A stretch of 10,234 bases of DNA, taken from assembly GCA_001804345.1 (NCBI GenBank), contig MHFU01000170.1:3394-13627 (forward strand). Direction: 5' to 3'. The stretch comes from Omnitrophica bacterium RIFOXYB12_FULL_50_7. Lineage in GTDB: Bacteria; Omnitrophota; Omnitrophia; Omnitrophales; Aquincolibacteriaceae. The notes below the pieces were generated by a model that saw only the letters and a list, made by a program, of their open reading frames with translations, made no database searches and had not been told where the DNA came from. Below, piece by piece: positions 1 to 6,594 of this stretch (its first letter is position 1; each line of letters opens with the position of its first letter). The position numbers and the translations under genes were made by a program.

Positions 1-946
1 GGCGAATCACCATCCCGTTGATCTCACCGCACGGCACCCACGACCGCACCCAGGTGTTCATCCCGAGTGAGCTCATGCAGATCTGATTTTTCGGACCGGC
101 CTTGTGGCAATGCGCTCCCGGAGGCAGACGCCGCTCGTGCGTCCCCCATCCAAGCTCGGCAGGCGCAACGCCTTCTTCATAGAAACCTTCGATCGACCAG
201 GTGTTCACGAATTCGTTCATCTTCTTCGGAACATCCGTGATCTGCGAGTCGCGCTCGCTGACATGAATGACCTTCACGCCGGTGAGTTGGGCAAGCTTCG
301 GAAAATCCCGCAATAGAAGAGCCGTCTCAAGTGCTTTGCGCCGCGGATCTCCGGGTTTTTCCTTGAGGATCTTTTCTGAGATATCGATCAGGGCTTTTTT
401 CGTGAAGTGCGACACAAGGCCGGGATTCGCACCGTGATCGACGATCGCGGTCGTGCCCTTGGCGCCCTTCCAGTATTTCGCCATGTGTTTACGAAGCAAC
501 ATGTGCCGGGCATAGAGTGTGTATTGGGTCGGGTCGGTACGTTTCTCATCCCCGTAGGGGTCCCATTCCTCGATCGAGGTATTCACATAAAGAACCTCGT
601 GCTTACGGCACCAATCGAGCATCTCCCAGCAGTGGATATTCCAGGCAAGATCGATGATCATGTCCCCCGGGCCCACGTATTTGGCAAGAAGCGTCTTGTA
701 ATTTTGCTCGGTCACACGAGCGAAGACATATTTTACGCCGCGCTTGAGGGCATCCTTCACCCGGTGGCGATTGTCCACGAAATCCATGATCGTAACTTTC
801 GAGGCCGGCATGTCGAAGTGGCGCAGGACAAGCGGGACGGTGCATTGAGCCACGCCTCCGCAGCCGATCACGAGAAGTCTGCCACCAAACTTCACTTTTG
901 TTTTTGGAATTTCAGCTTTCACTTTCGGGTATTTGAATCCACTCAT
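1..946 (-). CDS. hss: Homospermidine synthase, 3'-truncated by window edge
   Basis: Bacterial homospermidine synthase makes sym-homospermidine from putrescine (or spermidine plus putrescine) by an NAD-dependent oxidation, Schiff-base and reduction cycle in the cytoplasm. I translated 315 codons from the ATG at 944-946. The protein has a Rossmann nucleotide-binding start with IGCGGVAQ at residues 27-34, then DLAWNIHCWEML (99-110), VNTSIEEWDPYG (121-132), DHGANPGLVSHF (170-181), NTWSIEGFYEEG (248-259) and GWGTHERRLPPG (266-277), all characteristic of the Blastochloris viridis-type family. W250 and E258 have the spacing I recall for the active-site Trp and Glu of that enzyme (from memory). The family is usually near 480 residues, so about a third lies beyond the window. 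GGAGAG at 958-963 lies 11 nt before the start. The nearby lysA-like gene is a different enzyme and is not adjacent. Confidence 0.93.
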   Translation of the reverse strand, partial: MSGFKYPKVKAEIPKTKVKFGGRLLVIGCGGVAQCTVPLVLRHFDMPASKVTIMDFVDNRHRVKDALKRGVKYVFARVTEQNYKTLLAKYVGPGDMIIDLAWNIHCWEMLDWCRKHEVLYVNTSIEEWDPYGDEKRTDPTQYTLYARHMLLRKHMAKYWKGAKGTTAIVDHGANPGLVSHFTKKALIDISEKILKEKPGDPRRKALETALLLRDFPKLAQLTGVKVIHVSERDSQITDVPKKMNEFVNTWSIEGFYEEGVAPAELGWGTHERRLPPGAHCHKAGPKNQICMSSLGMNTWVRSWVPCGEINGMVIR

Positions 947-987
947 TTTTTCTTTTTCTCTCCGCTCGTTAAGTTAAGAAGGCACGA

Positions 988-1016
988 ATACTACATCAAA
1001 AGAAAACTCCCATCAA
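988..1016 (-). promoter_or_regulatory. Candidate sigma-70 promoter for hss
   Basis: On the minus strand TTGATG (1011-1016) and TAGTAT (988-993) are separated by exactly 17 bases. Each hexamer matches the consensus at four of six positions. Transcription would start near 981, giving a leader of about 35 nt before the hss start codon. The hexamers are only fair, so this is a plausible rather than certain call. Confidence 0.42.
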
Positions 1017-1175
1017 GAAATACCCTCGGGAAACACACATCGCACGAACGAGACAGCTATTGGGGGAGGACATTCTACGCAAGCTGTCCATCGGTAGGAC
1101 GCCTACTTCTTACTTTTTACTAGAAAAAGAGGATGGGCGCGCGGGCCTGGGGCCTCCCCCACAGGGAACATTCCG

Positions 1176-2333
1176 TCATCCCTTGACAACTCCGAGCGGG
1201 GAGAGTTCTACCCAAATGTCCACGAGGTCCGATTGCTGCTTCATCACTTCATTAATATCCTTATAGGCCCCCGGCGCTTCATCGAGCTCATGAACACCCC
1301 GAATGCCGTGCAAAATGCCCTGGGCATCCATTTTCCGGATCTCTTCCTGGAGGTTCAGGGATCTTTGCGCCTGTTTTCTTCCCATTTTCCGGCCGGCTCC
1401 GTGAGAGCAGGATTGAAAACTTTCAGGGTTCCCTTTCCCCTTCACAATATAGCTTTGGGTCCCCTGAGAGCCCGGAATAATCCCGACCTCCCCCTCCCGC
1501 GCGGAGGTCGCTCCTTTTCGATGGACCCACACATCCTGTCCAAAATGATTTTCTTTCCTTGCGTAGTTATGGGCAATATTAATGATCGGCTCGAAAGTCC
1601 CCCGGGTATTTCTTAAAAAACATTCCGCGATCCTTTCCGTCATCAGCTTCCGGCTTCGGAAAGCGAATTCCACACAATAGTTCATCTCCCGGATATAAGC
1701 TTTCCCTTCATCGCTATTTTCTGGAAGAAAAGCAAGTTCGTAGGATTTCGGCACCGGCGAGTTCCACTCCTCGTTCAAACGGATCGCCATTCGGTTGTAA
1801 TGATCCGCGACTTGCTTCCCGAGATTCCGGCTCCCGCTATGAACCATGACCCAAATAAATCCGTCCGAACCTTTTTGGATCTCGATAAAATGGTTTCCAC
1901 CGCCGAGCGTCCCGACCTGGAAAATCGCGTGCCGGTATTCCCGTTCGCAAACGACACCTTTTTCAAATGGCTTGCCTGGCATGTGTGCATCCTCCTGCCG
2001 GGTCTTGTGGTGATTAAAACCGACGGGCACAGCGGCTTTGATCTCTCCCAGGATTTTTTTAAGAGTTTCCCGGTCCAAACTTTCGAGGCTGGATCTCATG
2101 GCACACATACCGCAACCGATATCCACACCGACCGCGTTGGGGATGATCATGCCTTTCGTCGCAAGCACTCCGCCGATGGGCATCCCGTATCCCTGATGGC
2201 TGTCCGGCATCACCGCGATGTGCTTAAAAGCGAAGGGAAGATTGGCGAGATTCTTGAGCTGGCTCATGGCTCCCTCTTCGATATCTTCGAGCCACATTTT
2301 GATTGGGATCTTTTCGGTATGACAAACTCTCAT
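1176..2333 (-). CDS. rtcB: RtcB family RNA ligase
   Basis: RtcB joins RNA 2',3'-cyclic phosphate (or 3'-phosphate) ends to 5'-OH ends using GTP and Mn2+. It acts in tRNA splicing in archaea and animals and in RNA repair in bacteria. The 385-residue protein carries the whole signature set: MPDSHQGYGMPIGG (42-55), VGVDIGCGM (69-77) with metal ligands D71 and C74, GGGNHF (144-149) with H148, VHSGSRNLG (164-172) with H165, NIAHNYA (252-258) with H255, GSQGTQSYIVKG (288-299) and SCSHGAGR (308-315), where H311 corresponds to the guanylated histidine. It is somewhat shorter than the archaeal enzymes, as bacterial forms often are. A GGGGGA Shine-Dalgarno stretch sits just before the ATG. It is divergent from the phosphatase gene across a 92-bp gap. 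No archease gene is visible beside it. Confidence 0.95.
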   Translation of the reverse strand: MRVCHTEKIPIKMWLEDIEEGAMSQLKNLANLPFAFKHIAVMPDSHQGYGMPIGGVLATKGMIIPNAVGVDIGCGMCAMRSSLESLDRETLKKILGEIKAAVPVGFNHHKTRQEDAHMPGKPFEKGVVCEREYRHAIFQVGTLGGGNHFIEIQKGSDGFIWVMVHSGSRNLGKQVADHYNRMAIRLNEEWNSPVPKSYELAFLPENSDEGKAYIREMNYCVEFAFRSRKLMTERIAECFLRNTRGTFEPIINIAHNYARKENHFGQDVWVHRKGATSAREGEVGIIPGSQGTQSYIVKGKGNPESFQSCSHGAGRKMGRKQAQRSLNLQEEIRKMDAQGILHGIRGVHELDEAPGAYKDINEVMKQQSDLVDIWVELSPLGVVKG

Positions 2334-2425
2334 CCATCCCCCTTGCTGGGTTTTCCTGGAGATGACGTCTCATTTCGACAAAAGACTCTTTCCGATCTTC
2401 TTCTCCTTGTCAGCCCTCACGTTTC

Positions 2426-3829
2426 ATGACATCATATTTTATCATGGCTACCGCGAACGTATGGCAAAAGATCTTTTCCGCTCTGTCGCACCACATCCGC
2501 ATACCGGCCTGCCACCACTCAGAATACAGGGAGCAAACTCTCCAGATTCTGAAATTCCGCGTTCAACTTTTCCTTGGACTGATCATCGCCCTTTATGTTT
2601 CCTCTTATGTATTCAACTTTATCTGGAACTACCCGTGCCCGTCCTTTTGGGAGATCGCGGCCGACATTCTGACAATGGTAATCGCCCTGGCTCTGATCGT
2701 ATTTGTTGGAAAAAGCCGTTCGCACGGAATGATCAAGGCCTCCGCTTACCTGATGACCCTCCTCCTGGTTGCGGGCTTTGGCTCCATGTACGTCCTTTAC
2801 CCCGTCTGTTTTGATCTCGGAATGGGAGCCTTCCTGCTGCTTTTCCTTTTGATCGCGATGGCCATGCCCTGGCACCCGCTTGAGATCCTCGCCCTGGGAG
2901 GGTTGTTGGTCCTATCCTTCGCCGTCGCGCTGACGCTGACCCAAACCCGGTACTCGCACGATCTTGTCTATTTTCAGCTGAACTGTTTCGGAATGGTGAC
3001 CGCGATCCTCGCCGCGATGATCTACAAATATTTCGATGAAGAAAAAAGAAAGGAACAGTTCCTGCTCCGGAAAGAACTGGAAGAAAAGAACGCACTGATC
3101 AAAAAAGAACTCGAGATGGCCCGCCAAGTTCATAAAAGCATCCTCCCAAAATCTTTCGCGAATGAACAGGTGGATATCGCCATCAGCTTCCTGCCTGCTT
3201 CTTATGTCGGCGGGGACTATGCGAAATTCTATTTTCCGACGCCCGACAAATTGCTCATTTTCATCATGGACATCACAGGACACGGCGTTCCAGCTGCTCT
3301 GATGGTCAATCGAATCCACAGTGAGGTGAACCACCTCGCGGAGCAATCTCTTCTTCCAAGCGTTTTCCTTGAAAAACTGGACCGGTTTGTGCAGGAAACG
3401 TTCCAGGAAACTTCACTCCTCCTTTCAGCCTACGCCTGCCTGCTCGACTTTAAGAAGAAAACTCTCTTTTATGCGAATTTCGGTCATCCTCCGCAGGTGC
3501 TCTACCATTCCCGGAAAAACGAGATCTTTTACATGAACCCCCAACGGCATCTTTTGGGGATCGTCGAGGCAAGATCCCCCGAGATCCATGAACTGATGGT
3601 GGATTTTGACCGGAAAGACCGCATTCTCCTTTTCACGGACGGCCTTCTGGAAGCGCGGAACGGGAAGGGGCTCTTTTTTGGAAAGGAAGGCGTGGAGGAT
3701 TATTTAAAGCATCACCTGGACCTGCAAGCCGAAGTCTTCAACCAGGGGCTAATCGAAACATTACGGCTCTTCCGCGGCAAAGAAGACTTCGACGACGATA
3801 TCTTTCTCCTGACAATCGAGATCAAGTAA
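2426..3829 (+). CDS. Six-TM sensor with SpoIIE/RsbU-type PP2C phosphatase domain
   Basis: This is a membrane-anchored serine/threonine phosphatase of the SpoIIE/RsbU group; members usually dephosphorylate an anti-sigma-factor antagonist. Residues 46-66, 76-95, 104-126, 130-147, 152-171 and 184-200 are hydrophobic, giving about six membrane spans. A charged helical linker at 203-235 (EEKRKE, ELEEKNALIKKELE) follows, resembling the coiled coil that couples input to these phosphatases. The catalytic domain shows VGGDY (261-265), MDITGHG (281-287), ANFGHPP (350-356), LFTDGLLEARN (402-412) and FDDDIFLL (455-462), so the metal-binding aspartates D264, D282, D405 and D457/458 are present. It is the only plus-strand gene here. 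No Shine-Dalgarno sequence is evident before the ATG at 2426; the in-frame ATG at 2444 is an alternative. No anti-sigma kinase, STAS protein or sigma factor lies in the window, so its target is unknown. Confidence 0.9.
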   Translation: MTSYFIMATANVWQKIFSALSHHIRIPACHHSEYREQTLQILKFRVQLFLGLIIALYVSSYVFNFIWNYPCPSFWEIAADILTMVIALALIVFVGKSRSHGMIKASAYLMTLLLVAGFGSMYVLYPVCFDLGMGAFLLLFLLIAMAMPWHPLEILALGGLLVLSFAVALTLTQTRYSHDLVYFQLNCFGMVTAILAAMIYKYFDEEKRKEQFLLRKELEEKNALIKKELEMARQVHKSILPKSFANEQVDIAISFLPASYVGGDYAKFYFPTPDKLLIFIMDITGHGVPAALMVNRIHSEVNHLAEQSLLPSVFLEKLDRFVQETFQETSLLLSAYACLLDFKKKTLFYANFGHPPQVLYHSRKNEIFYMNPQRHLLGIVEARSPEIHELMVDFDRKDRILLFTDGLLEARNGKGLFFGKEGVEDYLKHHLDLQAEVFNQGLIETLRLFRGKEDFDDDIFLLTIEIK

Positions 3830-3843
3830 AAACAGCTGAGTTA

Positions 3844-3885
3844 CCCAAGATCACCTCGTAGGTGCACCTACGAGGTGATCTTGGG
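3844..3885. repeat. 42-bp perfect palindrome, copy 1
   Basis: The sequence reads identically on both strands over 42 bases with no spacer; the centre is GTGCAC and each arm begins CCCAAGATCACCTCGTAGG. An identical copy lies at 7381-7422. Both are preceded by AGCYGAGTTA and followed by CTTG, so the repeat unit is larger than the palindrome. This copy starts 14 bases after the phosphatase stop codon. RNA from either strand could fold into a 19-20 bp hairpin, but no T-run follows on either side, so it is not a typical intrinsic terminator. Confidence 0.93.
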
Positions 3886-3895
3886 CTTGGGGGAA

Positions 3896-3953
3896 GCGAT
3901 CGCTCCCCAACTGACCGGGGGGCTACCAGGCGAACACGACCACAAGCACCCCG
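3896..3953 (-). pseudogene. Decayed fragment of the small Cys-rich membrane-protein gene
   Basis: These bases align with 7499-7552 inside the intact small gene. The first 23 bases are identical (GCGATCGCTCCCCAACTGAC and the next three), then come a 4-base insertion and 30 bases with three mismatches. In the reading frame of the intact gene the fragment reads GVLVVVFAW and then hits TAG (3923-3925), where the intact copy has Trp. Two of the mismatches are conservative or silent (Ile to Val, Phe TTT to TTC), which suggests the copy diverged partly as a gene before breaking. About 66 bases between the palindrome and this block have been lost relative to the intact locus, and the start region is missing. 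Confidence 0.75.
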
Positions 3954-3962
3954 GAAAGCGGT

Positions 3963-4011
3963 GGGGACAGGCAACCTTCTACTGCCTGTCCCCTATTTGG
4001 TGACTGTCACC
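3963..4011. repeat. REP-like double hairpin
   Basis: GGGGACAGGCA (3963-3973) pairs perfectly with TGCCTGTCCCC (3983-3993) across a 9-base loop. It is followed by GGTGACTGTCACC (3999-4011), a 6+1+6 inverted repeat. The pairing is seen directly. Hairpins with the GGGGACAGGCA and GGTGACTGTCACC words recur in many bacterial genomes as dispersed palindromes and are often linked to REP-associated (IS200-like) transposases; that link is from general knowledge and no transposase is present here. It lies about 35 bases downstream of the DUF2157-like gene and could cap its mRNA. Confidence 0.6.
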
Positions 4012-4046
4012 TGTTTCTGACCCAAAAAGATTTCGCCTTGTCGGGT

Positions 4047-5039
4047 TCATGATTTGAGGTATTTCTTGTGGATATAGAGTCCAAAAAAACCGACGCCGAT
4101 GACCAGAAAACCCAGGACCACAAGTGACAAGGCCCATCCGAGGCTGTCAGAAAAATATTCGGATGTGATCTTGAAAAGGTAGGCGATCAAATAAAGCACG
4201 CTCCAGAAGAGAAACGATCGGTTCTTGAAAGTCACACTAAGGTAGACGAACATGAATGTGATGGCCGGAAAGATGACCTCCCAAAAATGGTTGCCGTCCT
4301 CTCTCCAGCCTCCCAGACTAAGCGCGCAGCCCAGAAAACCAAAAATGCCGATGCCTAACAACCACGTTGTGATGGCCGAGCGTTTATCCTCTGTGGTCGA
4401 GAAATAGTAGCCAAGGCACAGGTAGGAAATAAAAATGACCATCGTCCGATAAATCTGGGAACGCCAGTCGTTCAAAAGCACGGTGTCGCCCAAAATGCTG
4501 CTGGTCAGGGCGACATAGAACCAGGTCGCGAAACCGATGGTAAAGAGCAAAAGGACTTTTTTCCGGAAGAGAAGGAATCCTGCGAGGTAAGCGCCCGTCA
4601 AAGCGGCGGCGACAATGGCCTGCGTTGAGAAGTCACCGGCCTGTAGCCCCAAGATGTCGAGTGTGATATAGATCCCACCAGGAATGAGGAGCCCAGAAAG
4701 AAGAAAGAAACCTGCGGAAATCTGGCGGGAGCGTTCATCTTCATTGAACAGAACACCCACCACAAAAGCCACCAGGCCACTCCCTAAGGTGACCAGAATC
4801 CTGGTGAGGCTGTTGAGCTTATCCCATTGCTGGCCAATAAAAACAACCATGCCGATAAAAACGATGCCCGCGCCAAGATAATAAAGGATATTGGAGAACT
4901 TGGCCTGCGTGGCAATTTCCGGCGCCTCTTTCTCTTTCTGTCCCTCATCGTAGGCAGCCAGGAGCTCCTCTTGGGTAATGAGGCCTTGGGAGGAAAGCCG
5001 GCGTACGTTATCGATCAGATTTGTTTTTTCCAGGGACAT
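4047..5039 (-). CDS. DUF2157-like polytopic membrane protein
   Basis: The protein (330 residues from this start) begins with a soluble stretch of about 48 residues containing LSSQGLITQEELLAAY, then the segment ILYYLGAGIVFIGMVVFIGQ and QWDKLNSLTR, which is the typical DUF2157 opening. About ten hydrophobic segments follow (roughly 49-70, 79-97, 107-127, 138-157, 160-180, 196-214, 221-240, 252-270, 275-292 and 300-322). It ends with the basic tail HKKYLKS. Function is unknown for the family. I chose the ATG at 5037-5039 rather than the one at 5106-5108: it begins 4 bases after the upstream gene's TAA, has GGGG 7 bases before it, and avoids a 65-base overlap that would add 23 residues unlike the family. 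It is the second gene of a two-gene operon driven from 5638-5666. Confidence 0.8.
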   Translation of the reverse strand: MSLEKTNLIDNVRRLSSQGLITQEELLAAYDEGQKEKEAPEIATQAKFSNILYYLGAGIVFIGMVVFIGQQWDKLNSLTRILVTLGSGLVAFVVGVLFNEDERSRQISAGFFLLSGLLIPGGIYITLDILGLQAGDFSTQAIVAAALTGAYLAGFLLFRKKVLLLFTIGFATWFYVALTSSILGDTVLLNDWRSQIYRTMVIFISYLCLGYYFSTTEDKRSAITTWLLGIGIFGFLGCALSLGGWREDGNHFWEVIFPAITFMFVYLSVTFKNRSFLFWSVLYLIAYLFKITSEYFSDSLGWALSLVVLGFLVIGVGFFGLYIHKKYLKS

Positions 5040-5043
5040 AGGC

Positions 5044-5577
5044 TTACCCCACAATCCAGCCAATGACGTTCCCGTCGGGATTCCAATAAAAAGATCCTCT
5101 TTTTTCAAGATTGAGTTTTCGGGCGGTGCCGTGGCCTTTCAAGAAAAAATCCCCGAAGGAGCTCCCACGAGAATACAACAACCCAAGCCCGCCGTCGGAA
5201 TCTCCGCGAACGACCTCAAAATTGTCGGGAGATTTTTCGCCGGAAACAAGTTTAAGTTTTTGCGCCGCTTCAAAAGAGAGCCTTTCGGACTGATTGGTCT
5301 TTATGTGATAGCGATAGAGCACCACGGTTGCCGTTTTGAAATCCTTTTGGGCCGCTTGTTCCGGATAGGTCTGTTCCATTTTCCGAAGGGTCCCGTTCTC
5401 GACCGTAAATCTCACGTCCGGCCAACCGTGATTATCCGAGGCGCTGTAGATAAAATCAAATTTCGGTTCGGGCGCAAATAATTTTGGAAGGTAGATGCTA
5501 CCGCTGATAAAAAGCGTCATCAAAACAGGCAGCGACAGGCCTATGACGAGGGGAAGGTGTTTTTTATCGATTTTCAT
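5044..5577 (-). CDS. Single-TM protein with exported C-terminal domain, operon partner of the DUF2157-like gene
   Basis: I cannot assign a function. The 177-residue protein has a short basic N-terminus (MKIDKKH), one hydrophobic segment at about 10-33 and a soluble remainder, so a membrane-anchored periplasmic or extracellular domain is likely. The C-terminal part has GLLYSRGSSFGDFFLKGHG, a Lys/Leu-rich KLNLEKRG stretch and a NVIGWIVG ending. The pattern resembles small uncharacterised proteins that I recall near DUF2157 genes (from memory, not searched). The start at 5575-5577 has GAGG 5 bases upstream and lies downstream of the promoter. The longer ORF start at 5656-5658 falls inside the promoter spacer and cannot be used from it. 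The stop is 4 bases before the next gene's ATG, implying co-transcription and probably translational coupling. Confidence 0.72.
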   Translation of the reverse strand: MKIDKKHLPLVIGLSLPVLMTLFISGSIYLPKLFAPEPKFDFIYSASDNHGWPDVRFTVENGTLRKMEQTYPEQAAQKDFKTATVVLYRYHIKTNQSERLSFEAAQKLKLVSGEKSPDNFEVVRGDSDGGLGLLYSRGSSFGDFFLKGHGTARKLNLEKRGSFYWNPDGNVIGWIVG

Positions 5578-5637
5578 AAAGGCCTCGCTTCCTTTGGGGG
5601 GAATATTCTCCGATGTTAAACTGCGTTTACACGATGA

Positions 5638-5666
5638 AGTATAGATCCCCTGATTCAAGCCGTCAA
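5638..5666 (-). promoter_or_regulatory. Near-consensus sigma-70 promoter of the two-gene membrane operon
   Basis: On the minus strand TTGACG (5661-5666) and TATACT (5638-5643) each match the consensus at five of six positions and are separated by exactly 17 bases. This is the best promoter in the window. Initiation near 5631 would leave a leader of about 54 nt before the ATG at 5577, and it supports that downstream start. Confidence 0.75.
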
Positions 5667-5691
5667 CGCCACCTTCGGACCGTCACTTTCC

Positions 5692-6460
5692 TTAGCTTAA
5701 TGAGAAAAAATCGGATTGTTGAGAAGGACGCTTCGTGAGCATTTCTTCAAGCTGTTTGAGGCAAACCTGGCCCCAGGGCGTCAAACGAACCGCATGAAGT
5801 TCTGGCCCATATTTCCCTTCTTTTTTGATCTGCTCGACGACGCCAAGATAGCCCAGAGTATCGACAAAGCAGCTCTTGAGCCCCCAGATCATGCTCCTTT
5901 CTGAAAAACTCTGATTTTCAGCAGTCCAGGTGAGCGCGCATTCTTTAATAACGCGTTTTGCCCATTCCTCCCAGAGAACTTCTTTTTCTTTGCGCCATGA
6001 AAGTATCCGGTTCCAGATAAAAGGAGCCTTCAACATAACCGTAAGGCCGAAATCCCCTCCGGCAAACCAGGCCTCGTGGTTAAAGTCGAAGCAGAAATTA
6101 AAGAAAAGACCGGTGGGACGAAAAAACGCCGGCATTTCAAAATATTTTTTGAAAATATTTCCCAATTGCCAGTTTGTTCTGGCGAATGGACAATATCTTC
6201 GCATTGACCGCCAGAAGATCCAGGAAATAAAAACGTGGGAACTCATCCTCAAATCTTTTTCTGAAGATCCTCTCCCTCACCTTTTCCTCAGAAGTCTCTT
6301 TAACCAAAAAACTTTCCATTATTTTGAGAATATGCTTGACCGGGACAAGGCCTTGCACCGGAGTCAGCGCCGGTTTGTGGGCTTGCACATAATTGAGAAA
6401 GATCTCAAAGTCATGCAGGACCGATTGATAATGCTGTTTATATTGATCTAAAATATCCAT
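5692..6460 (-). pseudogene. Unknown ~255-residue protein gene split by a +1 frameshift
   Basis: Two overlapping minus-strand frames make one protein. The first (from ATG 6458-6460, with AGGGA about 7-8 bases upstream) begins MDILDQYKQHY and ends at TGA 6137-6139 after IGKYFQKIF. The second frame continues YFEMPAFFRPTGLFF and ends at TAA 5692-5694. Removing one A from the six-A run (plus-strand T-run 6145-6150) gives a smooth IGKYFQKYFEMPAFF join. The N-terminal half is charged and helical. The C-terminal part (FVDTLGYLGVVEQIKKEG then RLTPWGQVCLKQL) resembles a winged-helix fold by eye. I do not recognise the family. The frameshift could be a real mutation, a sequencing or assembly error in a homopolymer, or an expressed frameshift. 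Base composition is a little more AT-rich than the neighbours. Confidence 0.68.
6135..6154. repeat. 8-bp inverted repeat at the frameshift site
   Basis: TTTCAAAA (6135-6142) and TTTTGAAA (6147-6154) are perfect complements with a 4-base loop. The T-run (A-run on the coding strand) that carries the extra base lies in the loop and right arm. Small palindromes like this can template one-base changes, so the structure may explain the break in the gene. Confidence 0.6.
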
Positions 6461-6526
6461 GTTTGATTCCCTGTTGTCTTCTTCATGAAAAACAAATCTA
6501 ATGGTACCGCACACCAAAGGGGCAGA

Positions 6527-6554
6527 TAACTTGTGCCGCTTAACTTGTGCCGCT
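6527..6554. repeat. 14-bp perfect tandem duplication
   Basis: TAACTTGTGCCGCT occurs twice in immediate succession (6527-6540 and 6541-6554). It lies in the 134-bp gap between the end of the phosphoribosyltransferase gene and the start of the frameshifted gene. No function is apparent; slipped-strand duplication is the simplest explanation. Confidence 0.85.
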
Positions 6555-6594
6555 TCGTTACGTCCTACGTGTCCTCTGCGTACCCGGTACCGTT

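Noticed and set aside
1094..1106. GTAGG-ACG-CCTAC inverted repeat between hss and rtcB
   Set aside because: Five-base arms are too short to separate from chance, and no terminator T-run or second copy was seen.
407..1123. Plus-strand open frame of 238 codons
   Set aside because: Mostly antisense to hss, whose protein motifs are unmistakable; the plus-strand translation is low-complexity at its end and lacks a family match.
1800..2429. Plus-strand open frame of 209 codons
   Set aside because: Antisense to the conserved rtcB reading frame and has no recognisable domain.
3844..3885. 42-bp palindrome as an ordinary rho-independent terminator or as a CRISPR repeat
   Set aside because: No T-run follows the stem directly on either strand; two isolated copies with no regular spacers do not make an array.
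3895..3904. AGCGATCGCT palindrome (contains GCGATCGC) as a separate repeat or HIP1-like site
   Set aside because: The same bases code for part of the small membrane protein at 7499-7507, so the word is explained by the coding fragment.
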